NCBI GenBank assembly: GCA_947630175.1
Contig: CANRGJ010000009.1
Location: forward strand, 1 to 64,000
DNA: 64,000 nucleotides
Direction: 5' to 3'
Source: an uncultured Ruminiclostridium sp.
GTDB lineage: Bacteria > Bacillota > Clostridia > Oscillospirales > Ruminococcaceae
The translations under genes were made by a program, and so were the position numbers. A model generated the notes under the pieces. The model was not told the origin of the DNA and made no database searches. It saw only the letters and a program-made list of their open reading frames with translations. Of this stretch, positions 27,187 through 36,706 are shown one piece after another. Each line of letters begins with the position of its first letter. Position 1 is the stretch's first letter.

Positions 27187-28335
27187 TTAGCCTCTCTTCT
27201 TGGAGATGATCACACCTGCAAGAGCAACAGCGGCAGGGATAACTGCCAGAACAACGCCGGTAGGCTCGTTCTTGTCATTGCCAGCGGGATTGGTAGCGCT
27301 GGGATCGCCGTTTTCATCAGAAGATGTGGGTTCGTCATCAGAAGATGTGGGTTCGTCATCAGAAGATGTGGGAGGCTGAGGATCATCAACCAACAGCTTG
27401 AGCTGAGGAACGTTTTCAAGGTTCGTATCATCATCAGCAGGCTTAATGTTGGTCTGTACAGCTAAAAATGTGTTGTCACCAAGAGTGAAAGGAACAGCCA
27501 GTTCAGCTACTACTTCGTATTCACCATCTTCGGTAATGGTGATAGGAGTCTGTGTAACGTTAGCGTTAGAAGCATCGCCTTCACCCCAGTAGTTTACATC
27601 GTTAAAGTTGGAGATTGCAAGATGGGCGGTAAAGGGATCCGTAACGCCGGTAACAGAGAACTTAACGGTAATCTTGGTAGCACCTACGAGAGTGTCAAGG
27701 TCGATTATCTGAAGCTCATCTGCACGATCGCCTGCCCAAGGATTGTAAAGGTTGATACGAACACCGCCGTCATTGATCATAACACCGGCGTTTTTAGGAG
27801 CAACTACAACTTCCTTAGCCACAGGTTCTGTGGGGTCAGTAGGATCAGTAGGGTCAGTAGGATCAGTAGGGTCAGTAGGATCAGTAGGATCAGTAGGATC
27901 AGTAGGATCAGTGGGGTCTTCCTCAGCAGCAGCGGTGGTAGCTACCCAATTAACAGTGTACTCAACACCGTCGCCTGCAGAAAGACCAAACTTCAGAGCA
28001 AAACCTTCGCCCAGATAAATATCTGTAACGGTAACAGATTGTTTAACTTCTACCTGTTTCCAGTCACCCTCAGCGGTTGAGTTATAACCAACCTGGAAAC
28101 CTTCCTTTTCAGAAGTAAACGTGATAGATGTTACTGCCGCAGGGTCCAGATCGCCAATGAGCTTTGTAACGTCATCAAACAATTCACCCTCGGTCCACCA
28201 TTCTGAGTCAGACATAGTGTAAGAACCTTCGAAAGTCTTTGCTTCAGCAGAATCTTCAGCAAACGCCGCAACGCTCATAGCGGAAACAGCCAGAGCACAA
28301 GCAGCTACGCTTGCAAGAATTTTCTTGAAATTCAT
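27187..28335 (-). CDS. Secreted surface protein with (DPT)n and SSDDEPT repeats, C-terminal TM and KKRG
   Basis: Signal peptide, DPTDPT repeat, NEPTGVVLAVIPAAVALAGVIISKKRG. Confidence 0.8.
   Translation of the reverse strand: MNFKKILASVAACALAVSAMSVAAFAEDSAEAKTFEGSYTMSDSEWWTEGELFDDVTKLIGDLDPAAVTSITFTSEKEGFQVGYNSTAEGDWKQVEVKQSVTVTDIYLGEGFALKFGLSAGDGVEYTVNWVATTAAAEEDPTDPTDPTDPTDPTDPTDPTDPTDPTDPTEPVAKEVVVAPKNAGVMINDGGVRINLYNPWAGDRADELQIIDLDTLVGATKITVKFSVTGVTDPFTAHLAISNFNDVNYWGEGDASNANVTQTPITITEDGEYEVVAELAVPFTLGDNTFLAVQTNIKPADDDTNLENVPQLKLLVDDPQPPTSSDDEPTSSDDEPTSSDENGDPSATNPAGNDKNEPTGVVLAVIPAAVALAGVIISKKRG
27832..27918. repeat. 9-bp coding tandem repeat (about 10 units, Asp-Pro-Thr)
   Basis: GGATCAGTA/GGGTCAGTA array. 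Confidence 0.92.
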
Positions 28336-28574
28336 ATTTTTTTCCTCCTATAAATTTTTTGTAGGTTTTCGCCTATCAAAATTATAATACCGCACTTTGT
28401 GTTAAACTTCAATAGGCAAAATGTATAAAATTTCCGATAAAATTTGCCAATGGTGAAATTTAATATGTATTTTCGGTATTGTACAAAGTAGTCAGGAGCT
28501 GTCATCAAAAAGTTTCAGTTTTCCCTAAAATTTCCCAAAGCAAAAATCCCCTTGAGCAAGGGGATTTTTCACGT

Positions 28575-29021
28575 TTACTTTCTCTTGCGGGCAAGTCCTG
28601 CGGTAAGTCCCGCCGCCGCAAGTCCAAGGGCGGTCATTCCGAGAGTTACGCCCGTGCCGGGGTTCGCTCCGTTCGCTCCGTTTGCGCCTGCTGCGCTTCC
28701 CGCAGGAGTCAGGCTTTCCGAAGAGCTTTCTGATGAAGAATCAGAGCTTGCGTCGGGGGCGGAGCTTGCGTCGCCTGAGTCGCTTGCGTCGGGGGCGGAA
28801 CTTCCGTCGCCTGAAGCGTTTGCGTCAGGAGCAGCGCTTCCGTCGCCTGAGTCACTTCCGTCGCCTGCGCCGAGAAGGTCGTCTGCGCCGTCTGCCGCGC
28901 CTTGAATGATATCCTCAGCGCCCTGAGCCGCACCATCGATTATTCCCGCCGCGGCAAATGCGCTTACCGAAAGAACGCTTGCGGCAAGTGTGGCCGCAAG
29001 TATATATCTTATTCCTTTCAT
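28575..29021 (-). CDS. Secreted, wall-anchored protein with Ser/Asp-rich repeats, NPGTG anchor
   Basis: Signal peptide, ASDSGDASSAPDAS repeats, NPGTGVTLGMTALGLAAAGLTAGLARKRK. Confidence 0.8.
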   Translation of the reverse strand: MKGIRYILAATLAASVLSVSAFAAAGIIDGAAQGAEDIIQGAADGADDLLGAGDGSDSGDGSAAPDANASGDGSSAPDASDSGDASSAPDASSDSSSESSSESLTPAGSAAGANGANGANPGTGVTLGMTALGLAAAGLTAGLARKRK

Positions 29022-29118
29022 TACCCATACCGTTCCTTTTTTCAGATTTCAGCGTATATATACGCCTGTGATATTATTTGAAAAAAGGAAGGCATTTACT
29101 CATTTTAAATAAGGAAAA

Positions 29119-30090
29119 TTATTCCTGCAAATCAACAAATTTCTGATAAGCGGCGCGAAGCTGTTCGCTTGCCGCTTCGGGGGCAACGGGGTTGCAGTGC
29201 GCCCATGCGCCCGTTTCGCTGGAGGCGTTGAATTTTATCTTGTCCTTGCTGCGCATAGGCGGGTAAAAAGCGATGTGAAAGTGATAGTCTGACATATCCC
29301 CCATATTCACGGGAGCGTTGTACATACACATCATATACGGGAAACGCATATCGAAAAGGCAGTCCAACATTCCCGCTGTTTGCTTCAAGGTCGTGGCGAA
29401 GTCGGACTTTTCCTGGTCGGTCATCTGGGTGATGTAGCTGAAATGGCGGTTGGGCACTATGTACACGCCGTAGGGATATTCGCAGAAAAAGGGCAGGAAC
29501 ACGGTGAAGCTGTCGTTTCTGAAAATTATTCTTCTGCCGTCCTTTTCCTCCTTGCTTTTCATCTTGCAGATAAGACATTCGCCGCTTTGCTCTTTCAGCT
29601 TAGAGAAGCTGTTCAGCTCAAGCTGTATTTTTTTCGGAACGAAGCTGTAACCGTATATCTGACCGTGAGGGTGGGGCATCGTTACTCCCACAGCTTCGCC
29701 TTTGTTCTCAAAGATGAACACGAATTTTATCTTTTCGTCGGAGGAGATGGCGGTAAATCTCTCCTGCCACAGCTCCACAAGCTTCATTATATGCTCATGG
29801 GAAAGGCTTTTCAGCGTGGTGGTATGGTCGGGGCTGTAAAGCACTACCTCGCATTTGCCGTAAGACGGGGCGGTCTTGAAAAAGTCGCTTGCCACGTCGT
29901 CCTCTTTCGGCGGATTTTGCGACAGGGCGGGAAAGTCGTTGTCGTAAGCCAGCACCTCATAGCTGTCAGGGACTTTGCCGCTTCCCGGACAGAAAGGGCA
30001 CCAGTCCTTGGGCATTTGCGGGCGGTTCTGACGGTGGGAGGCGATCATCACCCAGTCCTCCGTCAAGGGGTTGAAACGAAGCTCAGCCAT
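29119..30090 (-). CDS. galT: Galactose-1-phosphate uridylyltransferase-like (HIT superfamily)
   Basis: HPHGQIYGYSFVP, CPFCPGS. Confidence 0.9.
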   Translation of the reverse strand: MAELRFNPLTEDWVMIASHRQNRPQMPKDWCPFCPGSGKVPDSYEVLAYDNDFPALSQNPPKEDDVASDFFKTAPSYGKCEVVLYSPDHTTTLKSLSHEHIMKLVELWQERFTAISSDEKIKFVFIFENKGEAVGVTMPHPHGQIYGYSFVPKKIQLELNSFSKLKEQSGECLICKMKSKEEKDGRRIIFRNDSFTVFLPFFCEYPYGVYIVPNRHFSYITQMTDQEKSDFATTLKQTAGMLDCLFDMRFPYMMCMYNAPVNMGDMSDYHFHIAFYPPMRSKDKIKFNASSETGAWAHCNPVAPEAASEQLRAAYQKFVDLQE

Positions 30091-30105
30091 TGTGTTTTCC
30101 TCCTT

Positions 30106-30540
30106 TTAGAATGTATTGTAATCAGTCTCGTTTTCCTCTGTTTCGCTGTCGGTGACTGCAAGAAGAGTTCCGCAGTTGGTACAGCAGGGGTCTTTTATCT
30201 TGTTAAGGCTTCCGCATACGGGACAGCTTATCAGTCCAAGCACCTCGTTTATGCGCTGTTCTACCGTTTTCAGGCGGTGTATCGTTTCGTCTATCTGTAC
30301 GGTTTTTGCGGCTATCTCCTCGGCGTCACCAACGTCGTGCCTGCACAGCCTGTACACGGCTATGCCAAGCTCTCTGTACTGCCTGTTCAGCCGCCTGTAA
30401 AGTCTGCCTGCGGCTACACGCAGCCTTGCCGCACGGCAGGTGACGTCGGCTTTTTTTACTGCGCTGTCGGCAAGCTCCCTGACAGCTTCGGCTATCTCCG
30501 ATCTTTTAGGTTGGTTTTTACCCTTTTCAGCATTAGTCAT
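30106..30540 (-). CDS. Zinc-ribbon hypothetical protein
   Basis: C-terminal CPVCG...CTNCG. Confidence 0.65.
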   Translation of the reverse strand: MTNAEKGKNQPKRSEIAEAVRELADSAVKKADVTCRAARLRVAAGRLYRRLNRQYRELGIAVYRLCRHDVGDAEEIAAKTVQIDETIHRLKTVEQRINEVLGLISCPVCGSLNKIKDPCCTNCGTLLAVTDSETEENETDYNTF

Positions 30541-30552
30541 AAACGTATCTCC

Positions 30553-31182
30553 TTATTTCATAACGTACAGCAAAAACGGATTTGACCGCTTTTCCTCGGA
30601 TAAAGTCGTATCCTCGCCGTGCCCGCAGAAAAGGCGGTATTCCTCCTGCAAGTCCGTCAGCTTTTTCAGGCTTTCGGCAAGCGTTTTCGGGTCGCCGCCG
30701 TAAAGGTCGGTCCTTCCCACCGAGCCTTTGAACAGCGTGTCGCCTGTAAAAATACAGTCCTCCACCATATAGCACACGCTGCCCTTGCTGTGTCCTGGGG
30801 TAGATATTACCTTTATCTTCATCGAGCCCTCGCAGATAACGTCCCCGTCCTTTAGTCTTGCGTCCGCCTCAACAGGGTGGAACGGGGCGTAGGGCAGCAT
30901 ATCTGCTCCCGACTTTTTCCTGTCGGACAGCATTTCCTCGTCCTCGCCGCCGACGTAGACAGGCGCGTAATAATGCTCTCTCAGCCACTGGGCGGCGCCT
31001 ATATGGTCAAAATGCCCGTGGGTGAGCAGTATTTTCCGCAAAGACAGCTTTCTGCCGTCCAGCTCTCCCGCTATCAGCTCCGCCGCCGCGCCCGGGTCAA
31101 TAACTATGGCGGTGTCGCCGGGACCTGTTATGATATAGCAGTTTTCTTCCATTTCTCCAACAGTAAGCTTGATGATGTCCAT
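30553..31182 (-). CDS. MBL-fold metallohydrolase
   Basis: LTHGHFDHIGA, STPGHSKGSVCY. Confidence 0.92.
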   Translation of the reverse strand: MDIIKLTVGEMEENCYIITGPGDTAIVIDPGAAAELIAGELDGRKLSLRKILLTHGHFDHIGAAQWLREHYYAPVYVGGEDEEMLSDRKKSGADMLPYAPFHPVEADARLKDGDVICEGSMKIKVISTPGHSKGSVCYMVEDCIFTGDTLFKGSVGRTDLYGGDPKTLAESLKKLTDLQEEYRLFCGHGEDTTLSEEKRSNPFLLYVMK

Positions 31183-31235
31183 ATTGCGTTCCTCCGAAAT
31201 GAAATTTGCACCCTTGTCCTTTTTCTGTATTTATT

Positions 31236-33407
31236 TTACGCCTTGCCGCTGCGCTCAACGGTGATGACGCCGTCTATCTTTCTCAGCTTGAGTATCATAT
31301 TTTTAAGCTGTTCGGGACCGCTTATTTCCATAGCCACGAATACGTTTGCGTTGCCGTTTTTCAGATTTCTTGCGTTTATCTCGTGAATGGGTATTCGGCT
31401 GGCGGCTATGGCGGAGGTGATGTCCGCTATCATTGCCGTTCTGTCCTCGCAGATTATGTCGAGTGTCGCCTCATAGCTTGCCCTTGCGCTTGCCGCCCAT
31501 TTCACGTTTATCCAGCGGTCGGCGTTTGCCTCGTTTTTCTGCTGTTCGATAACGTTGTGGCAATCCGCCTTGTGTACGGAAACGCCGAAGCCTCTCGTCA
31601 CAAAGCCGATTATGTCGTCCCCCGGCAGAGGGTTGCAGCACTTTGCGCAGTGAACGGCACAGTTTTCCACGCCCTCGACGATAATGCCGCTGCTCTGCTT
31701 TCTGGCGATAGTTTCGCCCACTACCTCCTCCACGTCGGTGACGGCGGGAGTTTGCGGCTTTTGCAGTTTGAAGTAATCTTCCTTTATCTTTTGCAGTATC
31801 TTGCTGAGCATAACGCCGCCATAGCCTATTGCGGCGTAGAAATCCTCCACGTCGTCAAAATGCTGGCGCTTTGCTATCTGCTTTAAAAATTCCTCGTCGG
31901 GGACTATGTTGTTGCGGTGCATTTCCGCCTCGAAAGCCGCCTTGCCCCGCTGTATGTTTTCGGGGCGACATTCCCGCTTGAACCAGGCTCTTATCTTTGC
32001 CTTGGCTTCATTAGTCTTGGCGATGTTCAGCCAGTTGCGGTTGGGACCGTAGTTGGGGCTGTTGGTGGTCATTACCTCCACTATCTCGCCTGTTTTAAGC
32101 TGATAGTCGAAGGACGCCATTCTTCCTCCCACCTTGGCGCCTGTCATACGGTTCCCCACCTGAGTGTGGATAGCGTAAGCGAAATCTATCACCGTTGAGC
32201 CGAGAGGGAGCGTTATCACGTCGCCCTTGGGGGTGAAAACGTAGACTTCTTCCGGGGCAAGGTCCACCTTTACCGCCTCGGCTATCTGCTCAACGTCGTC
32301 GGCGTCCTGCTGCTGGTCGAGGAGCTGTCTTATCCAGTCGAAACGCTTTTCTCCCGCAACGTTGCCGCTTATCCCCGCCTTGTACTTCCAGTGAGCGGCA
32401 ACGCCGTACTGCGCGGTGTTGTGCATTTCAACAGTTCTTATCTGCACCTCAAAGGGTATCCCCTCTCTGCCGATAACGGTGGTGTGAAGGGACTGGTAGC
32501 GGTTGGGCTTGGGGGTGGCGATATAGTCCTTGAAACGGTAGGGGATAGGCTTGAACATATCGTGGACTACGCCCAGCACGTTGTAACATTCCACCACCGT
32601 ATGAACGATAACTCTCACGGCGTAAATGTCGTATATCTCCTCAATGCTCTTTCCCTTTACATAAACCTTTTTGTAAATGCTGTATATGCTCTTTACTCTC
32701 CCCTCGATTATCGGCGGGGGCTGAATGTCAGAAATGCGCTCTGCAATACGGCTCTTTATTGTTTCAATAAAGTCCTCCCCCTGCTCCTGCTTGGTAGCTA
32801 AGGCTTTCTGCACTTCCTTATAACCGTAGGGGTCAAGGTAGAAAAGGGCAAGATCCTCCATTTCCTCCTTAACGTCGTTCATACCTAAGCGGTGAGCTAT
32901 GGGGGCGTAAAAGCTCATTGTTTCAAGGGAGGTCTTGCGCTGTTTTTCGGGCGGGCGGCAGTCCAGAGTGCGCATATTGTGCAGTCTGTCCGCCAGCTTG
33001 ATGATTATTACCCGTATGTCCTTGCTCATCGCCATAAGTATTTTGCGGATATTCTCGGCGTTTTGTTCCTCCTTGGTATTCAGGGGAACGAGTCCTATCT
33101 TGGTGACTCCGTCCACAAGGAGGGCTACGTCCTCTCCGAATTTTTTCCGCAGGGTGTCAAGCTCCACGTCGGTGTCCTCAACTACGTCGTGGAGCAGGGC
33201 GGCGCATATGGTGTCGGTGTCCATACAAAGCTCCAGCAGAATGTAAGCCACGGCGAGAGGGTGAGTGATGTACGGTTCGCCGCTGGTGCGCACCTGTCCC
33301 TCGTGGTGCTTTGCGGCAAACTCATATGCGCTTTCTATTTTTTGCAGGTCGTACTGCTTATCAACGCTTTTGATGTAGTCGGTAAGCATCTCAATTGTGT
33401 ATATCAT
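31236..33407 (-). CDS. relA: Bifunctional (p)ppGpp synthetase/hydrolase RelA/SpoT
   Basis: HD, synthetase, TGS, ACT domains. Confidence 0.96.
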   Translation of the reverse strand: MIYTIEMLTDYIKSVDKQYDLQKIESAYEFAAKHHEGQVRTSGEPYITHPLAVAYILLELCMDTDTICAALLHDVVEDTDVELDTLRKKFGEDVALLVDGVTKIGLVPLNTKEEQNAENIRKILMAMSKDIRVIIIKLADRLHNMRTLDCRPPEKQRKTSLETMSFYAPIAHRLGMNDVKEEMEDLALFYLDPYGYKEVQKALATKQEQGEDFIETIKSRIAERISDIQPPPIIEGRVKSIYSIYKKVYVKGKSIEEIYDIYAVRVIVHTVVECYNVLGVVHDMFKPIPYRFKDYIATPKPNRYQSLHTTVIGREGIPFEVQIRTVEMHNTAQYGVAAHWKYKAGISGNVAGEKRFDWIRQLLDQQQDADDVEQIAEAVKVDLAPEEVYVFTPKGDVITLPLGSTVIDFAYAIHTQVGNRMTGAKVGGRMASFDYQLKTGEIVEVMTTNSPNYGPNRNWLNIAKTNEAKAKIRAWFKRECRPENIQRGKAAFEAEMHRNNIVPDEEFLKQIAKRQHFDDVEDFYAAIGYGGVMLSKILQKIKEDYFKLQKPQTPAVTDVEEVVGETIARKQSSGIIVEGVENCAVHCAKCCNPLPGDDIIGFVTRGFGVSVHKADCHNVIEQQKNEANADRWINVKWAASARASYEATLDIICEDRTAMIADITSAIAASRIPIHEINARNLKNGNANVFVAMEISGPEQLKNMILKLRKIDGVITVERSGKA

Positions 33408-33416
33408 AGCATTCTC

Positions 33417-35438
33417 CTACTTGAGCCGCTGTTTCAGCCTGATGAGATAGGGGCAGTTTTCCAGTTCCGTCTTTCCCTTTGCGGGGAGAAGCTCCGCAGT
33501 GCCCTTAAGCTCATGTATTTTCAGCAGTCCCACGCTTTCCATAGCGTCAGCGGCTACTCTGAACATACAATAGTTTATGCCCTTTGCCGCCGTAACGTCA
33601 GCCGCCCTTTTGATAGACGGGGAGATTTTGAAAGCGTCGTAAACCGTCATCAGAACGTTTCTGTCAGGTATCACTCTTGACGCTAATGCGGGAGAGATTT
33701 TCTCCTCAAGGCAAAGCTGTTCGTATGCGTGTTGGGCGGCAAAATACCTGTCCTGCTTAAAGCCTGCGGGACGAATGTCCGTCAGGCGAAATTCCACGCT
33801 CTTTACGTTTTTGTATTCATTGACGTAAGGGGTGACAAGCAGTTCCACCCTGTCCCCCGCCTTAAAGCCGAAAGCGCTGTATGTAGAACTGAAATTCAGC
33901 ACCTTAAATTCCCTGTTCTGAAATTCCACGGTGAAGGAGAGATACTTTCCCTCTTTCAGCGGTCTTACTGATTTTATAAGGCAGTCGGGGATCATTAAAA
34001 CGGGATTGGGGTTCGCCTCTCCGAACGGCTCGAACCAGCGCAGGCTGTCTATGTTTTCAACAGTCATTTCCTCTGCGTTAGCGGTCATTTCCGCCTCGAA
34101 AACATCAGCGGGCATTTGGGGGCTGTTCATCATAGCGTATTCCTGAACGGCGGCGGAAAATTCCTCTATATTTTCAGTCAGCAGGGTGAAGCCTGCCGCC
34201 TTGGTGTGACCGCCGAACTTTACAAGCTGATCCGACAGGCAGGTGAGCATTTTAAAAAGGGAAAAGCCCTCAACGCTTCTGGCGCTCCCGCGGGAAAATT
34301 CCCCCTCCTGAGTTATGACAAGCACGGGCTTTCCAAAGCCGTTCAGCAGGCGGGAGGCAATTATTCCGATAACGCCGTGGCTCCAGCCCTTTCCGCAGAC
34401 GATAAGCACGCGCCTTTTCAGCAAAAGCGGGTCGTTTTCCGTCATCTGCATTATCTCGTCAAGTATTCTTTTTTCCTCCTGCTGTCTTTGCATATTCAGC
34501 ATTGTCAGACGCTCCGCCATAACAGGTATCATCTTTTCATTCTCGCTGAGCAGAAGCTCCGCCGCCTCTTTCGGGTGGGCGAAACGTCCCGCCGCATTTA
34601 TGCGGGGGCAGACGGAAAATGCAAGCGAAACCGCTGAAAGGCGGTCCTCCTCATGCACTCCGCACTGGCGAAGCAGGGCTCTAAGCCCCATATTTTCCGT
34701 TACGGGAAGGCTTTCCAGCCCTCTGCGGACGAGTATCCTGTTTTCTCCTGTAAGTGGAACGATGTCCCCCACCGTTCCCACGGCGGCAAGGTCGCCCCAT
34801 TCTTCAAAAACGGTATCGGAGTCCCCCTCCAAAGCCATAACAAGCTTCAACGCAACTCCGCAGCCCGCAAGCTCCTTGCAGGTGCTGAAATCGTCGTCCC
34901 TGTGAGGGTCTATCACTGCCGCGGCGTCGGGTATCTGCTCGGGCACCTGGTGGTGGTCAGTTATAACAAGGGTCATTCCCTTTTCCTTGATATATTCCGC
35001 CTCCTCAATGGCGGAAATGCCGTTGTCCACGGTGATTATCAGCTTGGTGCCGCTTTCCGCTATCTTTTCTATCGCCGCCTTGTTAAGACCGTAGCCCTCG
35101 TCACGGCTTGGGATATACCAGTCCGCCTCAGCTCCCATAGCCTGGAGATAGCCGAAAAGTATCACGGTGGCGGTCACGCCGTCGCAGTCGTAATCGCCGT
35201 AGACGGTTATTTTATCGCCGTTTTCCATAGCGGCGGTTATCACATTGACCGCCTTTTCCATATCCGTTATCTCTTCAGGCGGGGATAATTCCTCCGCATT
35301 GAAAAATTCGTCCGCCTCGTCCCGCGTGAAAATGCCCCTGTTTATCAGCAGCTTTGCGGCAAAAAGGCTTATGCCCGCTTCCTGCGCCAGCTTTTTCGCG
35401 GCGTTCTCGTCAGGCTGTTTTACTGTCCACTTTTTCAT
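33417..35438 (-). CDS. recJ: Single-stranded-DNA-specific exonuclease RecJ
   Basis: DYDCDGVTA, DHH (ITDHH). Confidence 0.95.
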   Translation of the reverse strand: MKKWTVKQPDENAAKKLAQEAGISLFAAKLLINRGIFTRDEADEFFNAEELSPPEEITDMEKAVNVITAAMENGDKITVYGDYDCDGVTATVILFGYLQAMGAEADWYIPSRDEGYGLNKAAIEKIAESGTKLIITVDNGISAIEEAEYIKEKGMTLVITDHHQVPEQIPDAAAVIDPHRDDDFSTCKELAGCGVALKLVMALEGDSDTVFEEWGDLAAVGTVGDIVPLTGENRILVRRGLESLPVTENMGLRALLRQCGVHEEDRLSAVSLAFSVCPRINAAGRFAHPKEAAELLLSENEKMIPVMAERLTMLNMQRQQEEKRILDEIMQMTENDPLLLKRRVLIVCGKGWSHGVIGIIASRLLNGFGKPVLVITQEGEFSRGSARSVEGFSLFKMLTCLSDQLVKFGGHTKAAGFTLLTENIEEFSAAVQEYAMMNSPQMPADVFEAEMTANAEEMTVENIDSLRWFEPFGEANPNPVLMIPDCLIKSVRPLKEGKYLSFTVEFQNREFKVLNFSSTYSAFGFKAGDRVELLVTPYVNEYKNVKSVEFRLTDIRPAGFKQDRYFAAQHAYEQLCLEEKISPALASRVIPDRNVLMTVYDAFKISPSIKRAADVTAAKGINYCMFRVAADAMESVGLLKIHELKGTAELLPAKGKTELENCPYLIRLKQRLK

Positions 35439-35556
35439 CTATTTAAAAAACGCTCCGTTTATTTTATCAAAATTGCTCGGATAAATAAAAATACATTATA
35501 ATTATAGCATTTTTTCACCGATAATTCAAGAGCATTTTACTGATTTAAAGCGGGCT

Positions 35557-35934
35557 TTACAAAATATTCATAACGTAGGGCAGCTGTTCGTAGCCGTAAA
35601 CGCGGATAAGCTCCTTTGCGCTTTCACATTCGGTGAGGACTTCTTCGTCCTCCTGCTGTAAAAGGCTGTCTATCTTTGCCATAGACATAGTTATCTCAAG
35701 GGCGTGGTCGTCGTCCGCTATAAGGATATGGAGTCGGCGAAAGCTCTTCCACTCTCTGTCGGCATTGTTGAATGCCTGTCTTGCCGCTTCGTTTTCCCCC
35801 GCTTCAAAACAGCGGGAGATATTTTCAATGTTCTCTCCCATTCTCTCAGAAAAGGAAAAGACGTAAAAACAGCTGAATATCCCGCCCGCTATCATAATTC
35901 CCGCTAAAACGGAGCATAAAATTATTCTTTTCAA
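35557..35934 (-). CDS. DUF4363-like protein
   Basis: N-terminal TM, operon with DUF421 gene. Confidence 0.6.
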   Translation of the reverse strand: MKRIILCSVLAGIMIAGGIFSCFYVFSFSERMGENIENISRCFEAGENEAARQAFNNADREWKSFRRLHILIADDDHALEITMSMAKIDSLLQQEDEEVLTECESAKELIRVYGYEQLPYVMNIL

Positions 35935-36578
35935 TTTTTATTTCCCTCCTCGTCCTTTGTCACAAGGTGATAATTTCCGTCGCTATCCGCAGACATAAGA
36001 AACACCTTTGAAAGCTCGGTCTTGTTCTGCTTTAATATTGCGTCAAGCCAGCCCTGCCCAAGAGAAAGGCGAGTCAGCGCCTCGTCGTCCCTCTCTCCGT
36101 CCCGTATTATTATTTCGGGAGGATCCTTGGGTGGCTGTTCCTTTTGCAGGAAGTTTATCTTTCCTGTGGTCTCAACTATGGCGTACTGCACCTGAGAGAT
36201 GTCAAATATCCCCTGCTGGCGCATAGCCTCGGTAAGGTCGTCCACTGTGTAGCGGAGATTTTTCAGCTCCGTCTGGTCTATGGTGCCGTTGGATACGACT
36301 ATCCTTGCAGTACCGCTGACCGCACGCCTTATCCTCCTGCTTTTCAGCATTATCCCCGACATTATCACGTCAAGGGAAACTATCATCAGTATGGGGATAA
36401 CTCCCATAAGCATCGGGGTTGAAAAATCCTCCAAAGCAAGAGTGGCGATGTTTGATATCATTATCGTTGTCACAAGCTCGGAGGGCTGTAATTCGCCCAA
36501 TTGTTTCTTTCCCATAAGCCTCAGGGCGAAAACTATGAGAAGATACAGCAGGGCGGTGCGTATGATGATTATCAGCAT
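35931..36578 (-). CDS. DUF421 (YetF-like) membrane protein
   Basis: RLMGKKQLGELQPSELVTTIMISNIA. Confidence 0.88.
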   Translation of the reverse strand: MLIIIIRTALLYLLIVFALRLMGKKQLGELQPSELVTTIMISNIATLALEDFSTPMLMGVIPILMIVSLDVIMSGIMLKSRRIRRAVSGTARIVVSNGTIDQTELKNLRYTVDDLTEAMRQQGIFDISQVQYAIVETTGKINFLQKEQPPKDPPEIIIRDGERDDEALTRLSLGQGWLDAILKQNKTELSKVFLMSADSDGNYHLVTKDEEGNKN

Positions 36579-36706
36579 ATTTTTTCCTCTTTCTGATTTG
36601 ATAAGGCTATTTTGCGCCGAATGAGAAAAAATATTACCCTGAGAATTAAATCGGACAAACAGGTTAAAATACATTCACGGAAAAATATCTTTTTGCTGAG
36701 GTAGCT

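Noticed and set aside
27832-27918. Possible CRISPR array
   Set aside because: 9-bp in-frame coding repeats without spacers; no cas genes in the window.
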